This document shows, one piece after another, positions 12,701 through 23,850 of a stretch of 64,000 bases of DNA. The notes below the pieces were generated by a model. That model saw only the letters and a list, made by a program, of their open reading frames with translations, was not told the origin of the DNA and made no database searches. Source of the stretch: Monosiga brevicollis MX1 (Eukaryota > Opisthokonta > Choanoflagellata > Craspedida > Salpingoecidae). The DNA lies in NCBI RefSeq assembly GCF_000002865.3, contig NW_001865072.1:272655-336654 (forward strand), read 5' to 3'. The position numbers and the translations under genes are program-made. Each line of letters starts with the position of its first letter. Position 1 is the stretch's first letter.

Positions 12701-14693
12701 ATGGCCTCTCTTCGCGCGTCTCCTTTGTGCAAACGGGCGAGCCTGGGCCCGCTGGCCGATTCGTCTGCCGCCTCGGAAGAAGAAGACGATGATATGCCAA
12801 AATACAACTACCGCGAACTCTATGATCTGGCACATCGCCGCTTCCTCTACGATGAAGCCAACAACGTCGCTCTGCTCCCCGATGAATTCCGCCAGTGGCC
12901 CATCACCCTTGGCCCCGTCGAGCTCTCCACCGCCCAGCCCCCACCGCCGTCGGATGAGCCCGGGACCTACCACAAGCGTCTCAGCACAAAGTACCGCCAA
13001 CTCAACGAACACGGTTATGTCAAAGCCCACGAGTATCTACCTGGCCTGACCCCGGGTAGCCTTGATCGTCAACACAGCAAGGCCACCTCCCTCGTGCTCC
13101 GGACTGAAATTGCCAACAGCGTCAACGCACATTTCCGCCACGGTGGCGAAATGAAGGTCACCGCCCTTGAGGTTCTGGCTGCCCTCGAATATTTCCTTCC
13201 CGTCGTCAGTGATTTTGAATATGAACACGGACGCGCTAGTCATGTGTGGACCAAGTCAGAGGACGGTAGGCTGACACGCCCAACCCCTTTGCCCTTCCCC
13301 CACAGCCTTAGCCCTGCACACACGGCTTCTCTCACATGGCCATGATCCTCACCCTCATACACCATGCCTTTCTGCCTTGAACTAGGTCGAGTTTGGTTGA
13401 ATACCTTCTTGGACCTTCTGCCCAGCCTCTGCGATGTCGCCATGCGTCAACTGGCTGCGGATGAAGTCCTGCTCGAGCTCGAGTCGCCCACATACGTCCT
13501 TGGTCAGTGGTCCCTCCAACCGTATACACGTTCCTTGTGTTGACGCCATCTGCGCCAGGCTCCACACGGCTACCCCACAAGGCTACCCCACACGGCTGCC
13601 GGGCCATGGGCCCATGTCTTCTCAGCTCCACCTTGTCTCATCGCTCCGCCATTGCTTCCTGGCCATGCCACCCTCCCTAGGCGATTTGCACGGCAACTAC
13701 CGTGACCTGCAGTATTTTGCTTCCCAGTTTTGGCGCACGGGCGTCGACATTTGCCCCTCCAACCTTCTCTTCCTGGGTGATTACGTCGATCGAGGACCTC
13801 ATTCGGTCGAGCTAATCGCCTATCTACTGGCCCTCAAGGTCCTATACCCTAGCAAGGTCTATCTCCTGCGTGGTAACCACGAACTTGAATCGGTGTGCGG
13901 TAACATTGAATACTATGGAGCTGGCTCTTTTCGCCACCAATTGCACTCTCTCCTGGTGGCAGCTGGCCGAGGGGACCAGCTCGAGTCTACCTGGGGCGCT
14001 TTTATGAATTGCTTCAATTGGCTCCCTTTAGCCGCCACCATCGACCGCACTGTCTTCTGCTGTCACGCGGGTATTCCCCGCGCCATCATGACCCAAGCCC
14101 CTACAAGCCCAGCCCAGAATATCCTTGAGCGCATTAAAGCTATGCAGCGCCCCCTCTGCGAGGACGACGACATTGACGGCGCCCCCGATTGCATGGCCAT
14201 GGACATGCTTTGGTCTGACCCCGCCTCAGGCCGTGACCTGCCTTTCATGGGACATCAGGGCCTGCCTGCGGGCTTTGCTCCAAACATGGATCGGGGTGGT
14301 GACTCTTGCGTCTTTGGCGAAGCCGCTGTTAAGGCCTTTATGAAGCAGACAGGATGTGACTTTATGCTTCGCGCCCATCAGCCTCCAGACAAGGGCATCC
14401 GCTATCAGACGGGCGCGCGCGTTGTGACTGTGTTCTCCAGCTCTCGCTACTGCGGCCTGAGTAACTCAGCCGCCCTGATTGTCATTTCCAAGTCCTCGAT
14501 GGACATCGTCACCACGGGACCGACCGATGAGGTGACCGAGCGTCCTGGTTCACCCTCCAAGCAGCAAATGCGACAGGGCGTGACTGCCAACGCTGGAAAC
14601 GCCATGGACTCGCAAGCCGATCAGCAGCAGCAGCAGCAGCAGCAGTCACAAACGCAAACGCCCCAGCGGGCGCCACGCGGCACCCTCCTCTAG
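12701..14693 (+). CDS. PPP-family serine/threonine protein phosphatase, divergent
   Basis: Exons 12701-13265, 13386-13502 and 13681-14693 join in phase to about 564 residues. The catalytic part has all PPP signatures: GDLHGN (split by intron 2), GDYVDRG, RGNHELE and the metal-binding HAG, so two metal ions can be bound. Between them lies a loop longer than in PP1/PP2A (ILERIKAMQRPLCEDDDIDG) and HQPPDKGIRYQTG replaces the usual HQ-x-x-x-x-G region. About 230 N-terminal residues have no domain I recognise; the C terminus is Gln-rich (nine consecutive Gln) and probably disordered. It does not match PP1, PP2A, PP2B or PP5 closely and resembles the orphan PPP enzymes of protists. The start is uncertain: the frame is open upstream to about 12506 with a hydrophobic leucine-rich stretch. 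Confidence 0.8.
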
Positions 14694-14989
14694 GACAGGG
14701 TCAGAAGAGCGGCTTTGCCACAGTTATTTCCTTGCCTTCGATTGCATGTTCATTGTTGTTGCATCTCAATGCCATTGAGCTATGGTATGCTTGTTCTTGG
14801 TGCTTCGCTTTCCCATACTAATCCCTACTTTCGCCTCCATCTCTCCTCGTTGTTTGAGCCATTAACCAACCTTCACTCGGGCTTTGTAGCTCTGCGAGGT
14901 TGAGCGTGTTTCGCCCCCTTGCCCATTGTACAAATGGACTTGCCCAATCCACAATTCAACGTGTACCCAATTTGGCTTGTCAGTGGTTT

Positions 14990-15071
<82 letters not shown>

Positions 15072-15648
15072 AACGAGGCTTTGCCAAAGCAACTGCCCAT
15101 GAAGATGAATTTGATCCACAGAATATTTTTTTATTGTTTGTTTTCAATGATGAATTGTACATGAGCAACGCGTCTCACGCAAAAGCAACAAAAAAGAGAA
15201 CTCATCAGGCAATGTGCGACACAACAGTCACAGACGTTTGTGCGCTAGCGCTGGGTCAACAGTGTAGTAGATAAAATGAGCATAAAGTTCTAAAACATGG
15301 TCAGGAATTAAGATAACGACAGAAGGCCTGTCCACATGCTCACGGTGCAAAGCCGACCCACCAAACGGGGTCACATATCACCGAGGGAGGAAGCATAAAA
15401 TCAAAAAGGTGCGTCATGATCAGACAGCAAAGCTGGATTCTCGTCCCATTACATGTGGGACAAGTGTCAGGAGAAAGCATAGACTGGGAACGGCTCACCG
15501 GGAGCTGTTCACGTCGCCAGAGAAAATGACAGACAAATCAGGAGAAAAACCAAAAGAAAAGCAATGGGTAGAGTGGTGTATAAAATATGATGAATGATAT
15601 AAATAATAAAGACGAGTAGCATGACGAGGGCTAAGCGATCTACGCTAG
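14694..15648. other. Convergent intergenic region with long CA tract
   Basis: 3' flank of the phosphatase gene and of the kinase gene. Apart from the CA tract at 14991-15069 nothing is recognisable; the 15400-15640 part is A-rich. Confidence 0.55.
14991..15069. repeat. (CA)n microsatellite
   Basis: About 39 perfect CA units, downstream of the phosphatase stop codon and probably outside its transcript or in its 3' UTR. Confidence 0.97.
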
Positions 15649-16656
15649 CTATCTGAGGTCAATCGNNNNNNNNNNNNNNNNNNNNNNNNNNNNNNNNNNN
15701 NNNNNNNNNNNNNNNNNNNNNNNNNNNNNNNNNNNNNNNNNNNNNNNNNNNNNNNNNNNNNNNNNNNNNNNNNNNNNNNNNNNNNNNNNNNNNNNNNNNN
15801 NNNNNNNNNNNNNNNNNNNNNNNNNNTGGGGTCGAAACCAGGGGCGATCCTCGAGCAAAAAGTCGTAAACCTCATCGAGGGTGGCGCGACTGGATCGGGT
15901 AGGATGCAGCATGCGTTCGAGCAGATCGACAAGCTCGTCACTGAGCAGATCCATGGTAGGGCCCGGCAGAGCATGAGTGCGCACATAGCGCATGTAGTCG
16001 ATGTCGTGAATACAGGCCTTGTTCCAAGGGAGATCGGCAAAGAGGACGGCATACCAGGTCAAACCGATGGCCCAAACGTCCTGTGCCACATCAAAGCTGT
16101 CTCGCACCAGCATCTCAGGGGCCATGTAGAACTGAGTTCCTGGGACGCGGATGGTCTGGGGAACGTGTCCAACGGGCTGGATGTTGCCAAAGTCATGCAG
16201 GAGGAGGTCGCCGCTTTCCGTGATCAGGCAATTCTCTGGCTTGATGTCACCGTGAACAAAGCCAGCCTCTGCGACACCACGGGCAGCAGCCACCAGTTGT
16301 CGCATCCAACGGTGGGCAGAGGCAATGGACACGTCTTCTGCGGCAGTGGGTTTGATAAAGTCAAAAAGGGTTCCCTTGGCCAAGGGCAACACCATGGCAG
16401 GCTTGCCGTCGATGCTGCTCGTGTCCAAAAGGGGGCATACGTGTGGAACCTGGCGCATGCGTGCCATGGCACGAATTTCGCTGCCAAAATCATGTTGGCT
16501 CTTGTTGATCACCTTCAGGGCCACATCTTGTTGCAGTTCATGGTCAAAGGCTTTGTACACGACGGCAGTGGCACCGGCGCCCACCTTTTGGTGAATCTCA
16601 AACCGAGATGCCACGGATAGTGTCGCTGGGCCATCCATCATGGCAGTCAGTGCCAT
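15649..16656 (-). CDS. Protein kinase, 3' end lost in a gap
   Basis: The sequence from 16656 down to 15827 encodes about 276 residues without an intron. All main kinase motifs are present: glycine loop VGAGATAVVYKAFD, ATP-binding lysine in VALKVI, helix C glutamate in FGSEI, catalytic loop HGDIKPEN, DFG and APE, and the DVWAIG helix F. The catalytic aspartate and asparagine are intact, but the arginine of HRD is glycine, as in kinases not regulated by activation-loop phosphorylation. The text around KPENCL, the GT-x-FYMAPE stretch and LPWNKA resembles the SBK/SgK group of orphan serine/threonine kinases; that assignment is tentative. Only the N lobe and most of the C lobe are visible; the stop lies in or just past the gap. 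The start is the first of three near-by Met codons. Confidence 0.85.
   Translation of the reverse strand: MALTAMMDGPATLSVASRFEIHQKVGAGATAVVYKAFDHELQQDVALKVINKSQHDFGSEIRAMARMRQVPHVCPLLDTSSIDGKPAMVLPLAKGTLFDFIKPTAAEDVSIASAHRWMRQLVAAARGVAEAGFVHGDIKPENCLITESGDLLLHDFGNIQPVGHVPQTIRVPGTQFYMAPEMLVRDSFDVAQDVWAIGLTWYAVLFADLPWNKACIHDIDYMRYVRTHALPGPTMDLLSDELVDLLERMLHPTRSSRATLDEVYDFLLEDRPWFRPXXXXXXXXXXXXXXXXXXXXXXXXXXXXXXXXXXXXXXXXXXXXXXXXXXXXXXXIDLR
15666..15826. other. Assembly gap
   Basis: A run of 161 N. The true length is unknown. It removes the C-terminal end of the kinase gene. Confidence 1.
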
Positions 16657-17883
16657 GAATGGAAAGGCAAAGACGAGGGAGAGAAAAAGAAGAAGTTATT
16701 GCAACTGCCAAACCTGGTACCCTGCTGTGTTAAAGCAAGAGGGACAAGATATGACTTGGCTCGAGACAGTTTGAGGCGCTGCTGAGCGGTGCAGACGATG
16801 GCAGCTGCAACCCGTTGTTCTCGAAATAGAAGTGCAAAAGCCAATATAAACGCAAACACAACTGCCAGCCGTGTCTGAAACCGTGCGGACAACTGAGCAG
16901 CACCGCACACACTGATCCAAAACCGTCAACGCGGGGGTTAGATAAAACGTGGTACCCGGTGGCAACCACAAGTCCACAGAGTCACTTGGCACCGCCGTCC
17001 GTATCGGAGAAAATGCCCAACCATGAGGCAGCGCGGTCTTCCCTCGTGTGCGTGTGTGTGTTTCCTATGGGCGTTTGGTGGTTGTGGTGGGGCGCGCTAT
17101 TGCATGCAGAGTGAAGGTAACACACAGAAAGAAGGTGCGGTGACGATTTTGGGGGGTATTATGGGTATCAACCAATCCAGTGAGTAAGGGGTGGGGTGTG
17201 AGAGAGTTTGAGAGGTTTGGGAGAGATTGAGAGAGATTGAGAGAGTTTGAGAGGGAGTGAGAGGGAGTCCGAGTGAGTGTGTGTGAGAGACTACAGAAAA
17301 TCAGAGAATATATAAAAAAACCAGAGATTGAGAGACATCTGAGAGACACATCGGAGATGCGTGTGTGTGGGCCGTTGGTTGTGGGGTGTGTGTGGAAGGG
17401 TGTGGCTAATTGTGGCGCATGGCGATCAATGTGTGCTCTGTATCAAAAATCAAAAATTACGTTCTTTGGCTTGTGATGATGGCTGGCGCGGAGCCAACTG
17501 TGCACAAGGTGTCTTGTGTGATGGCAGATGAAATGGCTTGGGAGGCTGGTTGGTGTAGGGTAGAAAGGAGCCCTGCAGTGCCTTTGGCTCGCGAGGAGCT
17601 GTGAGTGCCCCATCTGCGCGCGCCCGTCGAGGATCATCCGTGCATGATCATCATGTTACGATGATTGCCGACAACTTGCTTTCCCTGCAAGTTTGCTCGG
17701 TTGAGCGCCTGACTCGAATTCAGTACTCCCCGCCATTCGTTCGAGGCAGAAGCATACGGTCCCACCAGTTTTGCAGAAGTGGTCTCTCTCACTGCTATGA
17801 GTAGGAGAGACAGCGAGAGAAGCGAGGCAAAGGAAGAAGCATGGATCACCCAAGCTTGCTCGGAGGATTGGCAACAAAGGTTA

Positions 17884-18066
17884 TGACGTCAGGACGCTCA
17901 TTTACCCAACTGATTGAAACCTTGATGGGTAAAGATTTCAACCATCTTTTAAGACTAATCTTTTTCAGTTTTTTTTTCGGTTTGGCGTCATGTGTGACGT
18001 CAAGCACAACAACTTGTGGACCTACCAACCCGATCCCATTTCATCCCCAAATGCTTTATGACGTCA
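17884..18066. promoter_or_regulatory. Cluster of three CRE-type bZIP sites
   Basis: The perfect 8-base palindrome TGACGTCA, the cAMP-response-element/ATF consensus, occurs at 17884-17891, 17995-18002 and 18059-18066. Three copies in under 200 bases is far above chance for an 8-mer. The nearest gene start is that of the kinase (16656, minus strand), 1.2-1.4 kb away; TAF11 ends on the other side. Function is inferred from motif only. Confidence 0.4.
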
Positions 18067-18299
18067 CACCAACCATGTCAAAAAACAGCCGTTGAAGCCA
18101 CAGCCAGTTGTATCAACCGCCACATGCTGTCCCAAATCCGCACAAAAATCAACGGCGCCAGCAACACAGCAAGCCAACCGCACACACACACACACACATA
18201 ACAGGACCTTGGACAGGTGTCATCAGTGGCAAAACTTTGGAAACTCTTCGTTGTTCTCCCCGCGCGCGTGTTGGCAACAGGCGGAGCCAAGAACGAAAC

Positions 18300-18350
18300 A
18301 AGGAGACAGGGAGACAGGGAGACAGGGAGACAGGGAGACAAGGAGACCGG
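18300..18350. repeat. 10-base tandem repeat
   Basis: About five copies of GGAGACAGGGAG-type sequence with a period of 10 bases; the last copies are degenerate. Confidence 0.85.
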
Positions 18351-18544
18351 GAGCTATCCATAAGAAAAGCGTGCGAAGTGCGTGTTAGTGTGTGGTGAGC
18401 CAAAGGCCAAGGCTTTCAAGTCAACCCATCAACCAATCGAGGCACGGTGACTCGAACAATCTGCTTGGAGAAGAGGCAGCTGGCCGTGGGGTGTGTGATC
18501 AGAGTTCGCTTCTTCAGTATCATGTCAAAAACGTGATTGTACAT

Positions 18545-18588
18545 CTGGTGCACATTCATCTGGTGCATGTGTGATGCATGTGCACCAG
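18545..18588. repeat. Inverted repeat (hairpin-forming)
   Basis: Perfect 11-base arms, CTGGTGCACAT at 18545-18555 and its complement ATGTGCACCAG at 18578-18588, separated by 22 bases that hold a further copy of CATCTGGTGCA. No gene overlaps it. Confidence 0.6.
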
Positions 18589-18975
18589 CTTGCCAATGTG
18601 CCAGCAGAGCCTTTGTTACAGCCCCCCTATTCACACGGCGCGCAAAGGCCTTTGACCGTCAAAGATCTTTCTTTTGATGGGCCGGTAGCTCAAAGGGTCG
18701 CTCAAAGGCGTGGTGAAGCTCGTCAAGAAAAGGCGCAATCAGTAGAAAACAGTCGATTAATTTTCACATGACGTTGACGATGTTGTCTTCATAACCCTCA
18801 CGAACCTCTTGCTTTGTGATACAAAGACGTCAACCACAACAATGTACCACCCTTTGGCACACGAAGAGATTTTGAGGGCTGGGCATGCAACAGCTAGCGA
18901 CACACGAAGCAAGACTTTCAAACGTACAAGAAACACCCAAGATACCGCTCAACGGCACATGACATGGTTCTCATG

Positions 18976-19890
18976 TCAGGCGGTGAATAGGCCGCGTGAA
19001 CCCACAGTCTGCGAGGCAGTCTTGCCCGCTGAAGTCAAGCGCCGGTGAGCCTCACGGATGTGACAGGGTTCCAAAGCCCCCGAGTCGCCCCACTGCTCTT
19101 GGACATCCAGCGCTGTTTCCACCAGCTCACCCGTGTACACCTTGGCAATAGCACCCATTAAAATGTGCGTTGTCTTGTCACAAGCTACCGTGTCAAGAAC
19201 GCTGCCCATAATCTTCGCTCATAACCATGTCGACAGGCAAGCGAGGGCAAGGGTGGCGAGTCGGTGCACCATGCCAGGGAAAAGAAAAAAAAAAGCAAAG
19301 CAGAAAATCAAGCGTTAGCAATCGAGTGGCCTGGCTTGCTCTGTATTGGCCGATGATGCTTGGGAGCAATGCTAACTTTGCGAATGTTGTTCGGTTTGAA
19401 TTTGGAGCGGCGGTAAATAGCATGCCGCTCGTGCTGCTCAGGCGTAAAACTGTCGAGTAGCAGCCTATTGTAGAGACAGGGGAGAGCGGCACAGTCATTG
19501 ACTCAAACGCGAGGGGCTTGGGGTCTGAGCCAGGCCTTGGTGTGACGATTGCAGTGTTTGACCCCACACCAGCCGGCAAATGCATCTCTCCCTCGAAAGA
19601 CCCCAGTCTTACTTGAGCCCGCGGGCGTATTGTTCTTGCTCGCGACGCTCCTGTTCCGTATCATCATCCAGGAAGCCCTGAAGCTGCGCACGATCCTCTT
19701 CATCCAGAGGCGCCTCTTGGTCGTCTGCATCGCGCACGCCCGTGGCCGTCGAGGCTGCGCACGCACCAGCCCTCGTAAGGAGAGCACACACCACACCTGC
19801 GAGGGCGAGATGCTCATGCACGTCGCAAGCAGCATTGGACCAACCTTTATCGTCTTCTTGCAAAGTGACACGCTTTGCTGGTGTACCCAT
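18976..19890 (-). CDS. TAF11: TFIID subunit TAF11 (histone-fold)
   Basis: Four exons (19890-19845, 19754-19613, 19464-19377, 19212-18976) join in phase to 170 residues. Residues about 1-60 are acidic. The TAF11 histone fold follows: SFTPEQHERHAIYRRSKF is the signature helix alpha-1 entry, then NIRKIMGSVLDT, then TTHILMGAIAKVYTGELVE and ETALDVQEQWGDSG, closing with LEPCHIREAHRRL, the conserved C-terminal helix. TAF11 pairs with TAF13 in TFIID at core promoters of RNA polymerase II. The last 15 residues after SAGKTASQ are not conserved in the family. Length is close to yeast and animal cores without their long N termini. The neighbouring glutathione reductase gene is divergent, 900 bases away. 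Confidence 0.9.
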
Positions 19891-20061
19891 GTTTCTGATA
19901 CGCCTCAAGCCCTTGACGTAAACAGCATAGCCTTGAGGGCCCGTCACTCACCCACCGTGCACCTGATCTGCTGCCGGCGTGAAGTGATCAGAAACGCGAG
20001 AGAGAGAGAGAGAAAGAAGGAAAAGAAAGAGAAAAGAGGGAGAAGAGAGAGACAGAGAAGT

Positions 20062-20110
<49 letters not shown>

Positions 20111-20786
20111 TGCCTCCGCCACAACACCTGTTAACAACAATTCCAAAGGAAACATGGACATCTTTAGCCGGGTTTCATCGATGGCCGGATGGTGTGGAAT
20201 GGCAGCGCCGATGTCGCCCCTGCCCGCCAACCGGACTTCCAAGCCCCTGGGGGGCGCTTGGACAAGTTGCAAGGGCTGAACACGGGCCTATTGCCACCCT
20301 TGACCGCCCCTATAGTCGAGGAGAAGGACCAATTGCATTTCCAGTTGTCTGCAGGTTTGCCATCAGTGTGATCTCGAATCAACTCATCGTGACGAGAATC
20401 TGTAGTTTTCTTCCTCTTCATGTTCTTCAGTATCCCAAAGGGTGAGTTGGCTCAGCCAGTGGCAGCTGGACCCGAGATGAGACGACCAGGTGGCACGTAC
20501 TCGGCAACTGCGGCTGTATTTCTCGCGCCTCTGAGGTGTCGTTATGGAGTGTAGCTTGAGCTGTGTATGCGGTGGGCCCTTGTGTCTGCTGCGGCTGATG
20601 ACGAGGACCCGGACACTCGTTCGGGCCGGCGTCTCTCTGGGCTGGACTAGGCCAGACTTGCATTTTCTTAATTTGTTTTCTCAGACCTCAAAGAGAGCTC
20701 GACAGTCGTAGCTTGACTCACGCGGTGCTGTTGATTTGCACTCTTGATTCTGTGGCTTCTTTGGTCTACTCCATTGTGGTGCTACC
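19891..20786. other. Divergent promoter region, TAF11 / glutathione reductase
   Basis: Holds GA-rich sequence from 19998 with a perfect GA tract at 20063-20106, which is CT on the TAF11 coding strand about 170 bases upstream of its start. No coding signal seen. Confidence 0.6.
20063..20106. repeat. (GA)n microsatellite
   Basis: About 21 GA units, preceded by a degenerate GA-rich stretch from 19998. Confidence 0.95.
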
Positions 20787-23330
20787 ATGGCCACGGACAC
20801 TGCTGCGCAGACCGACGCGATGGCTGCTGCTCGTTCTTTTCAGTTGCTCGTGATTGGCGGGGGTTCGGGTGGTCTGGGCTGTGCTCGCCGTGCCGCTGAA
20901 TTTGGCATCAAGGTAGGTTCATCTACACATGGACCTGTGTCATGGATGCCGCGCCTGTCTGCCCTGCCCTCACCAATGCCCACCCTAGGCGGCTGTCGTG
21001 GAGGGCGGCCGAATCGGTGGCACTTGTGTCAACGTGGGCTGTGTTCCCAAAAAAGTCATGTATGTCCACCTCTATTTTTGTATCGCTGGTGGTCGGCCTG
21101 CCTGGCTGCCTTTTGCTCAATCTGGGAGTAAACCTGATGGTTCAATTTTGTATTGTTCTGTCTTGAACCTCTGCTGCGCGTGCAGGTACTACGCGGCAAC
21201 GATGTCCGAGGCCCTGCATGACGCCAAAGACTATGGCTTTGACATCACCCAGCATGCGCCCTTTGACTGGCCCACTCTCAAGAAGAAGCGAGATGCCTAC
21301 ATTGAGCGTCTCAATGGCATCTATGACCGTAACCTGGAGAAAGGCAACATCGAGAAAATTGTCGGCCACGCCAAATTTGTTGACAAGAACACGGTCGACG
21401 TTGATGGAACCCAATACACTGCTGACCACATTGTCATTGCCACTGGTGGCTACCCGACGCTGCCCAACATCCCCGGGGCGGAGCTTGGCATCACTTCTGA
21501 TGGATTTTTTGATCTGGAAACCCTTCCCAAGAAGGCACGTTGGCTGCGCATGTGACAAAACTTGCACCTTCACTAGCCCGTCCAATGGATCACTTATTCT
21601 CTCGTGCTTGCATGTTCAACTTGATTTTTGCGTGTAGGCTCTGGTGGTAGGCGCAGGTTACATCGCCGTTGAGATGGCAGGCATTCTCAACGCACTTGGC
21701 TCGGATGTCACTCTCTCCATCCGCCACGATGAGGTCAGAAAATGCGTGTGACCAGCAACTGCGATCGTTGCATCATCCCTTCTGTTGGCGGCTTCGAATC
21801 ACGCTTGCTCGTTATTGCCGCGTTCCCGTGTTGTAGTTCCTCCGACCCTTTGACGAGCTGGTGCGCAAGCAGCTCATGGAGGAGATGACCGCCGCTGGCG
21901 TCAAAGTTGTGACTAACAGCAGTGTACGTAGCTTTTCTTCTCTTTGCAGGCGCGGGCTTTCTGTGCTAGACTGCTTGTCCACAATGTCCAAGTCTTTCTC
22001 ATTGGCGTGCTGTCTGCATTTTGAATCGCGTACAGGTCAAGGCCCTGAGCAAATCCGGTGAAACCATCAAGGCCGACATGACGATCAAGGATGATGCGGT
22101 AGGTGCTGCACTCCAGTGTGCAGTGTGGTTAGGCTGGACTCAAAACCCTCGTCCGTGCAAGCGTGCTGCCTTGTCTCACAGCCCTCCGCTGGCCTTTTCC
22201 AGACCTCAATTGAGGAGCTTGACTGCGTGCTGTTTGCCATTGGCCGCACACCTCACTCCAAGATCAACCTCGAGGCGGCTGGCGTGCAAGCCGATGCGAA
22301 GGGCTATATCCAAGTGGATGAAGACCAAAACACCTCCCAGCCTGGCATTTACGCCTTGGGTGACGTGTGTGGCAAGTATGAGCTGACGCCTGGTAGGTCG
22401 GCCGTTTTCACAACCTGCCCGCCAAGATACCGTCTGCGCAACACTGGCGCGCTGCCTCTTCTTCATGTGCCATCATCCTGCGCGTAACCTTGCCAATAGT
22501 GGCCATCTCGTGCGGTCGCAAATTGGCACACCGCCTCTTCGAGCCCAATCCCAAGAGCAAGCAAAACTGGGACTACATTCCCACCGTCATTTTCAGGTGA
22601 ATCACCCTTTTTTTCTCGCTCGTCCTAATGAGCAACGATAGAAAGCAAAATAGGCCTACAGTTGCTCACTCTCGGCCACGCACTGCACAGCCACCCGCCC
22701 ATTGGTACTTGCGGCTTCACTGAGGATGAAGCTCGCGAAAAGTTTGGCAGTGACAACATCAAGGTCTACAAGGCTACTTTTACTGCCATGTACCACGGTA
22801 TGGTCAACCTTTGTATTGCTGCCAACAATCACATCAAGTGATACACGGTTCTCTTCATTTCATCACCACGTACGATTTCTGGCCGTGATGCTCGTCGGGG
22901 TGCAATCTAGCCATGACTGAGCGCAAGACTAAGACGGCCATGAAGCTGGTCTGCAAGCTCCCAGAAGAACAGGTGCGCATTAACCTTCCAGCCGATAACC
23001 TATGCCTTGGCGGTCACATCTCACTAGCTTGGGCATTGATAGGTCGTGGGCTTGCATATGATCGGCCTTGGGTGCGATGAGATGCTCCAGGGCTTTGGCG
23101 TGGCCATGAAAATGGGTGCTACCAAGGTACATGGATGCTCGACAGCGCGCTGAAGCATGTGCATCGAGAGCTCGGTGCTTTTTGTGATGGGAAACTCTGG
23201 GTGTTTGTGTCTCTGGCCTGTTGCCTCATCCGGTGCCTCTGCCACGTACCCTTTCCTCGTGTAGGCTCAATTTGATTCTTGTGTCGCCATTCATCCTACG
23301 TCTTCGGAGGAGCTGGTCACCATGCGATGA
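20787..23330 (+). CDS. GSR: Glutathione reductase
   Basis: Twelve exons (20787-20912, 20989-21059, 21186-21534, 21638-21733, 21837-21923, 22036-22098, 22203-22392, 22500-22596, 22691-22797, 22911-22972, 23043-23126, 23265-23330) give 465 residues, the usual cytosolic length. It reduces glutathione disulfide with NADPH. Seen motifs: FAD-binding [19 protein letters not shown]; the redox disulfide in [13 protein letters not shown]; the NADPH-binding [11 protein letters not shown], followed by SIRHDEFLRPFD with the arginine that selects NADPH; the second FAD motif [10 protein letters not shown]; and the C-terminal catalytic His-Glu of [14 protein letters not shown]. No mitochondrial presequence is evident. 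Intron 3 (21535-21637) must begin with GC rather than GT for the frame to stay open, giving AAG/GCACGT; every other intron is GT-AG. Confidence 0.96.
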
Positions 23331-23850
23331 GCACCTAGCGTATCTGGGATTTGAGATTCCTTCTCCCTTTGATCGTCGCTGTTTTATAAGAGTTGAAAGT
23401 CGCACGTGTGTTTTCAAACTTGGGATGTATCGCTGCTAGTGAACAGTTTGATCAATTTTTGACAGCCAAAACAACCCATAGGGGTTTAAAACACTCGCAG
23501 GACAAGGTACTGGTGGACCTTTTGTCTTGAAAAGGCATACATAGTCAGGTAAACACGCGCAAGAAACGACAGCACATCATCGAGACACAAATATCGGAGC
23601 ATCGCACAGCGACTCTTTCGATGTTTACACAACAGAGAAGTTCAAATCGGGCAAAATTACAAAACAAATCCCAAAAAGTAACCAACACAAACGGGATTCT
23701 TGAATGCTGTGGCCTCAACCACAAGCGTTGCTTGGACCAAGGTATGCTGGCCAAAGAGCCTCGGCAATGAACCAAGGTAAAAGCATCGGGGAAGGGAAGG
23801 AGAGCAACGACGGGTAACAAGGGCACCTGGCCAACAGGCTGAGCATATGA
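23331..23850. other. Convergent intergenic region
   Basis: 3' flanks of glutathione reductase (+) and of the giant membrane protein (-). No further signal seen. Confidence 0.6.

Larger units (their letters stand above)
16657..18975. other. Gene-poor region between kinase and TAF11
   Basis: 2.3 kb with no supported gene. It includes GA-rich repeats at about 17200-17275 (CT on the kinase coding strand), three perfect TGACGTCA sites at 17884-18066, a 10-base tandem repeat (GGGAGACAGG type) at about 18300-18350 and an inverted repeat at 18545-18588. Open frames are short and lack domains. Confidence 0.55.

Noticed and set aside
13434-13680. Unspliced extension of the phosphatase frame upstream of GDLHGN
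   Set aside because: It is intron 2 read-through; splicing 13502 to 13681 restores the G of GDLHGN in phase.
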